Positions 1 to 6,712 of a stretch of 12,403 nucleotides of DNA are shown in pieces. The DNA lies in assembly GCA_023389895.1 (NCBI GenBank), contig JAEWDX010000043.1, forward strand, positions 1 through 12,403, read 5' to 3'. Position 1 is the first letter of the stretch; the number at the start of each line of letters is the position of its first letter. The notes under the pieces are model-generated. The model was not told where the DNA came from. It saw only the letters and a list, made by a program, of their open reading frames with translations, and did not search any database. The position numbers and the translations under genes were made by a program. The DNA is from Bacillota bacterium. Lineage in GTDB: Bacteria; Bacillota; Bacilli; Bacillales; Cytobacillaceae.

Positions 1-329
1 GTTTAATTCAAGTGAATGTTTCAGGGGAAGAATCGAAGCAAGGTTTGGTACCGGAAGAACTGCAAGAATTTATTCGAAAGATGAGGGAATATCCGAAAAT
101 ACGGATCGCTGGTTTAATGACAATGGCTCCGTTTACTTCAGATGAACAAGTAGTACGAACTTGTTTTCGAAAACTCAAGGAGTTACAAGGCGAAATTCAA
201 CATATGAAGCTTGACTATGCTCCTTGTAATGAGCTTTCAATGGGAATGTCCAATGATTATGAGATTGCGATTGAAGAGGGAGCAACGATGGTTCGGATTG
301 GAACAGCATTAGTAGGTGAAGTGGAATAG
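1..329 (+). CDS. ylmE: YggS/YlmE-family PLP-binding protein, C-terminal part
   Basis: This is the last 108 codons of a gene whose start lies before the window; the reading frame is open from base 3 and ends at TAG 327-329. The protein belongs to the YggS/YlmE/PROSC family: single-domain, TIM-barrel-like pyridoxal-phosphate carriers related to alanine racemase N-domains, thought to act in PLP homeostasis rather than as a defined enzyme. Visible family signatures are QVNVSGEESK near the left edge, GLMTMAP in the middle, and the C-terminal block SMGMSNDYEIAIEEGAT followed by VRIGTALVGE, which contributes the phosphate-binding end of the barrel. The PLP lysine is N-terminal and outside the window. 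The next gene, sepF, starts 14 bases downstream, and ylmE-sepF-ylmG-ylmH-divIVA is the standard Bacillus order, which supports the call. The family is clear; the exact physiological role is not settled. Confidence 0.93.
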   Translation, partial: LIQVNVSGEESKQGLVPEELQEFIRKMREYPKIRIAGLMTMAPFTSDEQVVRTCFRKLKELQGEIQHMKLDYAPCNELSMGMSNDYEIAIEEGATMVRIGTALVGEVE

Positions 330-343
330 GGGGTTGTAATTAA

Positions 344-796
344 ATGAGTTTAAAATCAAAGTTTAAAACATTTTTCTTTCTCGATGATGAAAATGATTAC
401 AAAGAGGATAGAGAAGATGCTGAAAGCTATGAAGAAGAACTTGAGCCAGTAAAACAAATGCAAAAACAGCCAGCTCAAAAAAATAATATTGTCAGCCTTC
501 AAAGTGTCCAGAAGTCTTCGAAAATGGTTTTAGTCGAACCAAGAGTATATGCAGAAGCACAGGATATTGCGGATCATTTAAAAAATAGACGGTCCGTTGT
601 CGTGAATTTACAAAGGATCGAAAGAGATCAAGCAAAGAGAATTGTTGATTTTTTGAGCGGAACCGTTTATGCATTAGGTGGTGATATCCAAAAAGTTGGT
701 ACGGATATTTTCCTTTGTACACCAGATAATGTTGAAGTAACAGGAAATATATCGCAAATATTGCAAGAGCATGAATTTGAAAATACGAGGTGGTAA
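344..796 (+). CDS. sepF: Cell division protein SepF
   Basis: SepF (150 aa, the usual size) binds the C-terminal tail of FtsZ, polymerises into rings and tethers the Z-ring to the inner face of the membrane. The N-terminus MSLKSKFKTFFFL can form the basic, hydrophobic membrane-binding helix. It is followed by an acidic, low-complexity linker (about residues 14-50, many Asp/Glu/Gln). The globular SepF/DUF552 domain covers about residues 60-145, with RRSVVVNLQRIERDQAKRI and then the glycine-containing FLSGTVYALGGDIQKVG segment typical of the FtsZ-binding fold. The start is ATG 344, behind AGGGGG at 328-333, which overlaps the stop of ylmE; the gene is therefore probably co-transcribed with ylmE. 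It is followed 6 bases later by ylmG. A reverse-strand reading frame over the same stretch is a shadow. Nothing is odd about the gene. Confidence 0.96.
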   Translation: MSLKSKFKTFFFLDDENDYKEDREDAESYEEELEPVKQMQKQPAQKNNIVSLQSVQKSSKMVLVEPRVYAEAQDIADHLKNRRSVVVNLQRIERDQAKRIVDFLSGTVYALGGDIQKVGTDIFLCTPDNVEVTGNISQILQEHEFENTRW

Positions 797-802
797 TTTT
801 AA

Positions 803-1066
803 ATGGTACTTTTATACAGTATAATTGTAAATTTAGTAAATATTTACTCATGGGCATTAATTATTTATATCTTAATGTCATGGTTTCCAAATGCAAGGGA
901 AACATCGATAGGTCAATTTTTGACGAGAATATGTGAGCCATATTTAGAGCCCTTTCGGAAAATCATACCTCCAATTGGGATGATTGACATTTCACCTATC
1001 GTTGCTATTTTAGTTCTTAAGTTTGCGGTAAGTGGTTTAAGTACGTTATTTACTTGGATTATTTAA
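803..1066 (+). CDS. ylmG: YggT-family small membrane protein YlmG
   Basis: This 87-residue integral membrane protein is of the YggT family. Two hydrophobic segments are visible: about residues 2-25 (VLLYSIIVNLVNIYSWALII) and about residues 60-87 (ISPIVAILVLKFAVSGLSTL). Between them lies the signature loop WFPNARETSIGQFLTRICEPYLEPFRKIIPP, in which the CEPYLEPFRKIIPP part is the family hallmark. Homologues in bacteria and plastids are linked to division or membrane organisation, but the biochemical role is unknown. The ATG at 803 is preceded by AGGTGG at 788-793, which lies inside the end of sepF, so translation is probably coupled to sepF. An 87-base gap follows before ylmH. It contains a weak 5-bp hairpin (GGACT/AGTCC, 1083-1097, followed by TTT) that I do not call as a terminator. 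Confidence 0.93.
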   Translation: MVLLYSIIVNLVNIYSWALIIYILMSWFPNARETSIGQFLTRICEPYLEPFRKIIPPIGMIDISPIVAILVLKFAVSGLSTLFTWII

Positions 1067-1153
1067 GCTATTTTTGAAAAATGGACTTGAATAGTCCTTT
1101 CATGGCTAGTTCGAAAGTTTAAGTATATTAACGTACTAAGTGGGGTTTTATTC

Positions 1154-1927
1154 ATGTCAATCTATCAACATTTTCGTTCAGAGGAAAAGGAATTTATTGA
1201 TCAAGTGCTTAATTGGAGGGAAGCTGTTCAGAATACATATGCTTTTAAGTTGACAGATTTTCTTGATCCACGAGAACAGGAAATTACGAAGCAAATAATT
1301 GGCAGCAATCAAGCTGTGAAATTAAGCTTTTTTGGCGGGATTCATTCCGCTGAACGGAAACGCGCCATCATTTACCCAGATTATTATGAGTGTGCGGAAG
1401 ATGATTTTCAACTCTCTCTTTTTGAGGTTGATTATCCGAAGAAGTTTGTGACAATTGAGCACCCACAAGTTCTTGGGAGCTTAATGTCATTAGGTTTAAA
1501 AAGAGGGAGATTTGGCGATATCCTCATTTATGAAAGCAGAATACAAATCGTTGTTTCGCAAGAGATTGAAGAGTATATTGTTTTACAATTAGAATCGATT
1601 GGGAAGGCAACGGTAAGCTTGCGAAAGCTTCCATTAACCGATGCTATTCATTCTGGGGAGGCTTGGAGCAATAAAAATGTAACGGTTTCCTCACTTCGGC
1701 TTGATACGGTTATCTCTTCGATCTACAATTTTTCTAGGCAAAAAGCTCAAGTGATGATTCAGCATGGAGCTGTAAAGATAAACTGGATGACGGTTGAAAA
1801 TCCCGCTTCTGAATGCTGCGAAGGGGATATTATTTCTGTTAGGGGCTATGGCCGTTCGAAAATGATCGAGCTTGAAGGAAAAACAAAAAAAGATAAATGG
1901 AAGATAACTGTAGGGGTACAAAAATAA
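1154..1927 (+). CDS. ylmH: S4-domain RNA-binding protein YlmH
   Basis: This 257-residue soluble protein is of the YlmH family. The N-terminal two thirds hold the family domain: IYQHFRSEEKEFIDQV at the start, then KLTDFLDPREQEI, the FFGGIHSAERKRAIIYP block, and HPQVLGSLMSLGLKRGRFGDI. The C-terminal S4 RNA-binding domain begins near residue 182 (LRLDTVISSIYNFSRQKAQV, then QHGAVKINW and GDIISVRGYGR). Bacillus YlmH has been reported to bind stalled 50S-peptidyl-tRNA complexes and act in ribosome-associated quality control; older work grouped it with division genes only because of its neighbours. The ATG at 1154 matches the family N-terminus (MSxIYQHFR). The upstream SD (GGGG at 1142-1145) is weaker than those of neighbouring genes, suggesting modest translation. 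The gene keeps its standard place between ylmG and divIVA. Confidence 0.94.
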   Translation: MSIYQHFRSEEKEFIDQVLNWREAVQNTYAFKLTDFLDPREQEITKQIIGSNQAVKLSFFGGIHSAERKRAIIYPDYYECAEDDFQLSLFEVDYPKKFVTIEHPQVLGSLMSLGLKRGRFGDILIYESRIQIVVSQEIEEYIVLQLESIGKATVSLRKLPLTDAIHSGEAWSNKNVTVSSLRLDTVISSIYNFSRQKAQVMIQHGAVKINWMTVENPASECCEGDIISVRGYGRSKMIELEGKTKKDKWKITVGVQK

Positions 1928-1967
1928 TTTTCATGTGCAGGACTTTGCTGCAAGATGTCGAATTTTA

Positions 1968-1982
1968 ATTTACATAGTAAAT
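1968..1982. repeat. Perfect inverted repeat upstream of divIVA
   Basis: ATTTAC and GTAAAT flank a 3-base ATA spacer, forming a perfect 6-bp dyad 25 bases before the divIVA start. It could be a small operator, part of a promoter region or chance in AT-rich DNA. I could not place a convincing -35/-10 pair around it, so no function is claimed. Confidence 0.3.
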
Positions 1983-2006
1983 AGACTTTAATGGGAGGTT
2001 TTCCTA

Positions 2007-2522
2007 ATGCCATTAACACCACTAGATATTCATAATAAAGAATTTAGTAAAGGGTTTCGCGGCTATGATGAAGATGAAGTAAATGAATTTCTTGATCAAG
2101 TAATTAAAGATTATGAAATCGTCATCCGAGACAAAAAAGAATTAGAAGAAAAGCTGAATGAACAAAAAGAGCGTATTGGCCATTTTACTAATATAGAAGA
2201 GACATTGAATAAATCAATCATCATTGCTCAAGAGGCTGCAGAAGAAGTGAAGCGAAATGCCCAAAAGGAAGCAAAGCTAATTATAAAAGAAGCTGAAAAA
2301 AATGCTGACCGGATCGTTAATGAATCTTTATCGAGAGCAAGGAAAATTGCCCTCGAAATTGAAGAATTAAAGAAACAATCGAAAGTGTTTAGAACACGCT
2401 TTAAAATGTTAATTGAAGCTCAATTAGATTTGCTTAATAACGATGATTGGGAGCATTTGCTTGAATATGAGCTAGATGCTACTGAATTAAAATCCGCTCA
2501 AGAAGAAGATTCATTCGCTTGA
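2007..2522 (+). CDS. divIVA: Septum-site and cell-pole scaffold DivIVA
   Basis: DivIVA (171 aa) is a coiled-coil protein that self-assembles at negatively curved membrane, marking septa and poles and recruiting partners such as MinJ/MinCD and, in sporulation, RacA. The N-terminal lipid-binding domain is intact: MPLTPLDIHNKEFSKGFRGY carries Phe17 and Arg18, the pair known to insert into and contact membrane in B. subtilis DivIVA, followed by DEDEVNEFLDQV. A coiled coil runs from about residue 30 to 130, rich in Glu/Lys/Ala heptads, and the family tetramerisation segment KVFRTRFKMLIEAQLDLL precedes NDDWEHLLEYE. The C-terminal tail is short and acidic. The start at ATG 2007 follows GGGAGGT at 1993-1999. 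The TGA stop (2520-2522) is embedded in the -35 box of the ileS promoter. The call is very secure. Confidence 0.97.
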   Translation: MPLTPLDIHNKEFSKGFRGYDEDEVNEFLDQVIKDYEIVIRDKKELEEKLNEQKERIGHFTNIEETLNKSIIIAQEAAEEVKRNAQKEAKLIIKEAEKNADRIVNESLSRARKIALEIEELKKQSKVFRTRFKMLIEAQLDLLNNDDWEHLLEYELDATELKSAQEEDSFA

Positions 2523-2548
2523 CGAATGCCTATTATTTTGCATATAAT
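2519..2548 (+). promoter_or_regulatory. Sigma-A-type promoter of ileS
   Basis: A near-consensus -35 (TTGACG, 2519-2524), an 18-base spacer and a perfect -10 (TATAAT, 2543-2548) precede the T-box leader. Transcription would start near 2555. The -35 box overlaps the last bases and stop codon of divIVA, so ileS gets its own promoter directly at the end of the division cluster. This is read by eye; no start-site data are available. Confidence 0.8.
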
Positions 2549-2554
2549 TCTTAT

Positions 2555-2830
2555 CATATGAATATGAAGATCATTTACTGTGAAAGGGACAGTACAATTT
2601 TCATAAAGCTTATTTAAGCGATCCAGGGATGGTGAAAGCCTGGTATAAGCGTGAAATTGGAAAATCACCCTCGAGTTCCTTTTCGAATGTCTAAAATAGG
2701 CAAAGTAGAAAAAGGCGAATCATTCGCGTTAAGAATGCTTGAGAGGATAGACTTCAATGTCTATCTACAAGGGTGGTACCGCGGGAGATAAACCTTCTCG
2801 TCCCTTTTGGGATGAGGGGGATTTTTTATT
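2555..2830 (+). promoter_or_regulatory. T-box riboswitch, tRNA-Ile responsive, ileS leader
   Basis: This 5' leader fills the divIVA-ileS gap. Stem I can be traced: GGG 2586-2588 pairs with CCC 2668-2670, CAATTT 2595-2600 with AAATTG 2654-2659, GCTTAT 2608-2613 with ATAAGC 2645-2650, and CCAGG 2623-2627 with CCTGG 2639-2643. The specifier loop has the conserved AGTA (2591-2594) opposite GGAA, and the specifier codon ATC (2664-2666, isoleucine) is followed by a purine as is usual. Stem III is GATAGAC 2746-2752 with GTCTATC 2759-2765. The T-box sequence AAGGGTGGTACCGCGG (2769-2784) carries the TGGT bulge that pairs with the ACCA end of uncharged tRNA (discriminator A). Uncharged tRNA-Ile would stabilise the antiterminator and allow ileS expression; charged tRNA leads to termination. 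Family and specificity both follow directly from the sequence. Confidence 0.95.
2793..2830 (+). terminator. Intrinsic terminator of the ileS T-box
   Basis: A 12-bp stem (2793-2804 with 2809-2820, including G-T wobbles) closes a TTTT loop and is followed by ATTTTTTATTTTTTT. The 5' arm lies just downstream of the T-box sequence, so antiterminator and terminator compete as expected for this riboswitch class. Confidence 0.92.
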
Positions 2831-2880
2831 TTTTTAACATCTTAAATAAGTGAGTTTTTCTAATCTAGGAGGATCTGAAG

Positions 2881-5652
2881 ATGGATTATAAGGATACTTT
2901 ATTAATGCCAAATACTGAATTTCCAATGCGTGGAAATTTGCCGAAGCGTGAGCCGGATATTCAGGCAAAATGGGAAGAAATGAATCTTTATGAAAAAGTA
3001 CAGGAACGGACGAAGGATCGACCGATGTTTGTTCTACATGATGGGCCGCCATATGCAAACGGTGATATTCACATTGGGCATGCATTAAATAAAATTTTGA
3101 AGGACTTTATTGTGCGCTATAAATCAATGAGTGGCTATCATGCTCCATATGTTCCTGGATGGGATACACATGGACTGCCAATTGAACAGGCGTTAACAAA
3201 TAAAGGAGTTAAACGTAAAGAAATGGCAGTAGCAGAGTTTCGTAAGCTTTGTGAGGAATATGCTTATGAGCAAATCAATAGTCAACGCTCTCAATTCAAA
3301 CGTTTAGGTGTTAGAGGCGAGTGGGAAAATCCTTATATTACTTTAAAGCCAGAATATGAAGCACAACAAATTAAAGTGTTTGGTGAAATGGCGAAAAAGG
3401 GCTATATTTACAAGGGCTTAAAGCCAGTCTATTGGTCTCCATCCTCTGAATCCGCATTAGCTGAGGCGGAAATTGAATATCAAGATAAGCGTTCACCATC
3501 GATTTATGTTGGCTTTAACGTAATTGATGGAAAAGGAGTCCTTGATACAAATACTCAAATTATTATTTGGACAACGACTCCATGGACAATTCCGGCGAAT
3601 CTTGGAATTGCTGTCCATCATAGTCTAACTTATGTTGTTGTCGAGGAAAAAGGACAAAAATATGTAGTGGCAGAGGCTTTATTAGAAGCAGTAACGAAAG
3701 AAATTGGTTGGGAAGCCCCTCAAGTTGTAAAAACAGCTAAAGGGACTGAGCTCGAATATATTAAGGCAAAGCATCCATTATATGATCGAGATTCACTTGT
3801 TGTTCTTGGTGAGCATGTAACGACTGATGCTGGTACTGGCTGTGTTCATACGGCTCCTGGACATGGGGAAGATGACTTTGCGGTCGGAAACCATTATAAT
3901 CTAGGCGTTTTAAGTCCAGTTGACGATCGTGGTTATATGACGGACGAGGCAACTGGTTTTGCAGGATTATTTTATGATGAAGCAAACAAAGCGATTACAG
4001 AAAAGCTACAAGAAGTCGGTGCATTATTAAAGCGTTCTTTCATTACCCATTCCTATCCGCATGACTGGAGAACGAAGAAGCCGGTTATTTATCGGGCCAC
4101 TGCACAATGGTTTGCATCGATTAAAGATTTTCGCGATGAACTTTTACAAGAAATTAATGAAACAACATTTGTTCCTGCTTGGGGTGAAACTCGTCTTTAT
4201 AATATGGTACGTGATCGTGGAGATTGGTGTATTTCTCGTCAACGTGCATGGGGTGTACCTATTCCAGTGTTTTATGCAGAAAATGGCGAGCCGATTATTA
4301 CAGATGAAACAATTGAGCATGTTTCCAACTTGTTCCGTGAACATGGTTCAAATATTTGGTTTGAAAAAGAGGCGAATGCTTTATTGCCAGCTGGCTTTAC
4401 CCATCCTGGAAGCCCTGGGGGTAATTTTACAAAAGAGACAGATATTATGGACGTGTGGTTTGATTCAGGCTCATCACATCAAGCAGTATTATTGGAGCGC
4501 GATGACCTTCAAAGGCCAGCAGATCTTTATTTAGAAGGCTCTGATCAATATCGTGGCTGGTTTAACTCATCCCTTTCTACTGCGGTTGCTGTCACTGGGA
4601 AAGCGCCATATAAGGGAGTTTTAAGCCATGGCTTTGTCTTAGATGGCGAAGGTAGAAAAATGAGTAAATCATTAGGAAATGTCACTGTACCAGCTAAAGT
4701 TATGAATCAGCTTGGTGCTGATATTTTACGGCTTTGGGTAGCCTCTGTTGATTATCAAGCTGATGTTCGTGTATCAGACGCCATCTTAAAACAGGTTGCA
4801 GAAGTATACCGAAAGATTCGTAATACTTTCCGCTTCCTACTCGGAAATCTAGCTGATTTCAATCCTGTGGAAAATACGGTTAAATATGAAGATTTACGTG
4901 AAGTCGATCAGTTTATTCTTGTGAAATTAAATAAATTAATTAAATATGTTCGCAATGCTTACGAAAATTATAACTACTCTGATGTTTATCATGCGATTAA
5001 TAATTTCTGTACATTAGATTTAAGTGCATTTTATCTTGATTTCGCGAAGGATGTTCTTTATATTGAAGGTGCAAATCATCCAGAACGTAGAGCTATTCAA
5101 ACCGTATTATATGAAAGCCTATTGGCTTTAACGAAATTAGTTGCACCAATTTTAGCTCATACAGCTGATGAAGTTTGGACATTCATTCCTTCTGTCACAG
5201 AAGAAAGTGTTCAATTAACAAATCTTCCAGAGTGTAAGGAATTGCCAAATGCAAAAGCTTTAGAAGAAAAATGGTCAGCATTTATGAAACTTCGTGATGA
5301 TGTTCTAAAGGCTTTAGAAGAAGCGCGCAATGAAAAAATTATTGGTAAATCACTTAATGCGAAAATTACTTTATATGTGAATGAAAAGGCAAAATCATTG
5401 CTTGAGTCAATTAAAGAAAACTTGCCACAAATTTTTATTGTTTCAAGTTTTGAAATTGCCGGGAAATATGAAGATGCACCAGAAAATGCACTTCAATTCG
5501 AGAATACAGCAATTGTTATTTCAAAAGCCGAGGGTGAAACTTGTGAACGATGCTGGGTTGTAACACCAGATGTTGGGCAAGTCGCAGAATTTGTAACATT
5601 ATGTCCTCGCTGTGCAGACGTTGTTAAAGAGCATTATAGCCATTTAGGTTAA
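2881..5652 (+). CDS. ileS: Isoleucyl-tRNA synthetase
   Basis: IleS (923 aa, normal for Bacillus-type enzymes) charges tRNA-Ile with isoleucine and edits mischarged valine. It is a class Ia synthetase. The Rossmann-fold ATP site shows HIGH at residues 64-67 (within PPYANGDIHIGHALNK) and KMSKS at 593-597 (followed by LGN). The inserted editing (CP1) domain is present, with WTTTPWTIPANLGIAV near residues 230-245 and the TGCVHTAPGHGEDDF segment near residues 319-333. The anticodon-binding helical domain follows KMSKS. The C-terminal zinc site is complete, with C888/C891 (CERC) and C908/C911 (CPRC). The start at ATG 2881 follows a full AGGAGG at 2867-2872, and the N-terminus MDYKDTLLMPNTEFPMRGNLP matches the family. 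Expression is controlled by the T-box upstream. It is the bacterial, mupirocin-sensitive-looking type by overall layout, although sensitivity cannot be read from sequence alone. Confidence 0.99.
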   Translation: MDYKDTLLMPNTEFPMRGNLPKREPDIQAKWEEMNLYEKVQERTKDRPMFVLHDGPPYANGDIHIGHALNKILKDFIVRYKSMSGYHAPYVPGWDTHGLPIEQALTNKGVKRKEMAVAEFRKLCEEYAYEQINSQRSQFKRLGVRGEWENPYITLKPEYEAQQIKVFGEMAKKGYIYKGLKPVYWSPSSESALAEAEIEYQDKRSPSIYVGFNVIDGKGVLDTNTQIIIWTTTPWTIPANLGIAVHHSLTYVVVEEKGQKYVVAEALLEAVTKEIGWEAPQVVKTAKGTELEYIKAKHPLYDRDSLVVLGEHVTTDAGTGCVHTAPGHGEDDFAVGNHYNLGVLSPVDDRGYMTDEATGFAGLFYDEANKAITEKLQEVGALLKRSFITHSYPHDWRTKKPVIYRATAQWFASIKDFRDELLQEINETTFVPAWGETRLYNMVRDRGDWCISRQRAWGVPIPVFYAENGEPIITDETIEHVSNLFREHGSNIWFEKEANALLPAGFTHPGSPGGNFTKETDIMDVWFDSGSSHQAVLLERDDLQRPADLYLEGSDQYRGWFNSSLSTAVAVTGKAPYKGVLSHGFVLDGEGRKMSKSLGNVTVPAKVMNQLGADILRLWVASVDYQADVRVSDAILKQVAEVYRKIRNTFRFLLGNLADFNPVENTVKYEDLREVDQFILVKLNKLIKYVRNAYENYNYSDVYHAINNFCTLDLSAFYLDFAKDVLYIEGANHPERRAIQTVLYESLLALTKLVAPILAHTADEVWTFIPSVTEESVQLTNLPECKELPNAKALEEKWSAFMKLRDDVLKALEEARNEKIIGKSLNAKITLYVNEKAKSLLESIKENLPQIFIVSSFEIAGKYEDAPENALQFENTAIVISKAEGETCERCWVVTPDVGQVAEFVTLCPRCADVVKEHYSHLG

Positions 5653-5668
5653 TGGTGAATTAATGTAA

Positions 5669-5756
5669 AAATGCCAAGCTTTCCGATGCAGAAATTATAG
5701 ATAATCTTATTTGCGGATTATCTATTGACGTCATCGGAAGTGCTTGGCATTTCTTA
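5669..5756 (+). terminator. Long two-tier hairpin after ileS, probable terminator
   Basis: Seventeen bases after the ileS stop, the outer arms AATGCCAAGC (5670-5679) and GCTTGGCATT (5742-5751) pair perfectly. Next come TTCCGATG (5681-5688) with CATCGGAA (5732-5739) and then, after a small internal loop, ATAGATAATC (5697-5706) with GATTATCTAT (5716-5725). About 28 paired positions result. The 3' side is only moderately T-rich (TTTCTTATTG), so termination is likely but not certain. The unusual size also suits an RNA-stability element or a small repeated intergenic element. Confidence 0.65.
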
Positions 5757-5822
5757 TTGTAAATTGTTGTACGGTTAGAAAAACATTGCCTGATTTTTAA
5801 CTAAATCTTGAGGAGATAATAG

Positions 5823-5837
5823 ATGAAAAGCAGCTAA
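5823..5837 (+). other. Four-codon minigene (MKSS) with strong SD
   Basis: ATG AAA AGC AGC TAA lies 17 bases before ylyA and is preceded by TTGAGGAG (5808-5815 region, AGGAG at 5811-5815) with an ideal 7-base spacer. It would be translated efficiently if transcribed. It may be a translational leader, a decayed start or chance. No homologue can be recognised in four residues. Confidence 0.3.
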
Positions 5838-5854
5838 AGAACGGAGGAGCTTAA

Positions 5855-6142
5855 ATGGATACAAATATTGATGCCCTTTATTCAGAACTCCGTACAACAA
5901 GAATGGAATTAATCGCAAGCCTAGCAGATAAGAATCGTTCACCATTAATTAAACCACTCATACAAGCTGAACTTACAGATATTGAATGTACATTAAAAAA
6001 ATTAGAAAGAGGAGACTTTGGCATTTGTGAACTATCCGGAGAAATGATGCCAATGGATTTACTGCGAAATATACCTACCTTAAAATCAGTAAATGACTAT
6101 ACGAAAATGGATGGATATTACCGGAAAGGTCTTTATGAATAG
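5855..6142 (+). CDS. ylyA: DksA/TraR-like protein lacking the zinc finger, YlyA-type
   Basis: This small 95-residue protein is of the DksA/TraR-like group. The N-terminal part (residues 1-52) is a helical segment ending in the family phrase IECTLKKLERGDFGICELSGE, which corresponds to the I..AL.R...G.YG.C..CG block of DksA-like zinc-finger proteins. Here only Cys58 of the four metal ligands remains: Ser61 replaces the second cysteine, and the distal pair is replaced in the SVNDY segment. It therefore should not bind zinc. Its place between ileS and lspA is that of B. subtilis ylyA, reported as an RNA-polymerase-binding protein that influences late forespore (sigma-G) genes. The start at ATG 5855 has GGAGG at 5843-5847. 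A role at RNA polymerase is inferred from family and position. The terminator-like hairpin upstream suggests expression separate from ileS, but I could not identify a convincing promoter. Confidence 0.82.
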   Translation: MDTNIDALYSELRTTRMELIASLADKNRSPLIKPLIQAELTDIECTLKKLERGDFGICELSGEMMPMDLLRNIPTLKSVNDYTKMDGYYRKGLYE

Positions 6143-6172
6143 AAGCTAGTACTGTGTTTTTCTAAATGTTTA

Positions 6173-6181
6173 TGCTAAAAT
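6173..6181 (+). promoter_or_regulatory. Possible extended -10 promoter for lspA-rluD
   Basis: TGCTAAAAT (6173-6181) reads as an extended -10 element (TGnTAAAAT) 36 bases before the lspA start. No good -35 is visible at the matching distance (TGTGTT at 6153-6158 is poor). This is a tentative, by-eye assignment. Confidence 0.35.
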
Positions 6182-6217
6182 GCAAAGGTAAAGAAATTAT
6201 ATTTGGAGGTTACCTTT

Positions 6218-6712
6218 GTGTTTTTTTACATAATTGCATTATTTGTCATTGCACTTGATCAATTAACAAAATGGCTGATTGTTAAATATTTAGAATTTGG
6301 TGAAAGCATTCCAGTTATTGAAAACTTTCTCTATATTACCTCACACCGAAATAGAGGAGCAGCATGGGGAATTTTAGAAGGGCAAATGTGGTTCTTCTAT
6401 GTTATAACTGTCATTGTCATTATTGGAATTATTTATTACATGCAAAGAGCAGCAAAAGGGAATTGGCTTTTAGGTGTTTCGCTGGCCTTCATGTTAGGAG
6501 GGGCGATCGGCAATTTCATTGACCGCATTGTTCGAAAGGAAGTAGTCGATTTTATTAATACATATATTTTTGGCTATGATTTTCCTGTTTTTAATATTGC
6601 CGACTCCGCATTAGTTGTTGGAGTAGTCTTATTAATGAGTCAAATGCTGTTAGAAGAAAGAAAATTGAAGAAGGAGAAATCCCATGGAGAAAATGGAGAA
6701 CATAATTCTTGA
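6218..6712 (+). CDS. lspA: Lipoprotein signal peptidase (signal peptidase II)
   Basis: LspA is the membrane aspartic protease that removes signal peptides from prolipoproteins after lipid modification by Lgt. I take the GTG at 6218 as start. It sits 7 bases after TTGGAGGT (6203-6210), gives the family N-terminus MFFYIIALFVIALDQLTKW, and places the catalytic aspartates at exactly the B. subtilis numbers: Asp102 (GNFIDR) and Asp129 (FNIADS). A TTG at 6203 is in frame but lies inside the SD and would add five unlikely residues. Four membrane segments are visible: about residues 3-20, 57-75, 84-103 and 127-147. Conserved Asp14, the SHRNRGAAWG loop and Asn99 are present. The length of 164 aa is typical, with a Lys-rich cytoplasmic tail. 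The last 29 bases overlap the start of rluD, indicating translational coupling. Confidence 0.97.
   Translation: MFFYIIALFVIALDQLTKWLIVKYLEFGESIPVIENFLYITSHRNRGAAWGILEGQMWFFYVITVIVIIGIIYYMQRAAKGNWLLGVSLAFMLGGAIGNFIDRIVRKEVVDFINTYIFGYDFPVFNIADSALVVGVVLLMSQMLLEERKLKKEKSHGENGEHNS

Noticed and set aside
492..857. 121-codon reverse-strand frame over sepF/ylmG
   Set aside because: It is antisense to two well-supported conserved genes and has no family features or supporting start signals.
1083..1100. GGACT/AGTCC hairpin followed by TTT as a terminator between ylmG and ylmH
   Set aside because: The stem is only 5 bp and AT-flanked with three T residues; too weak to call.
1945..1976. TTGCTG...TACATA as a divIVA promoter
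   Set aside because: The spacer is 20 bases and the -10 is poor; no acceptable alternative pair was found.
4061..4534. 157-codon open frame inside ileS in another frame
   Set aside because: It lies wholly within the intact IleS coding region, lacks any recognisable family, and has no SD; it is a shadow of the ileS codons.
6203..6217. In-frame TTG at 6203 as the lspA start
   Set aside because: The codon lies within the SD TTGGAGGT. GTG 6218 has proper spacing, gives the family N-terminus, and puts the catalytic aspartates at 102 and 129.
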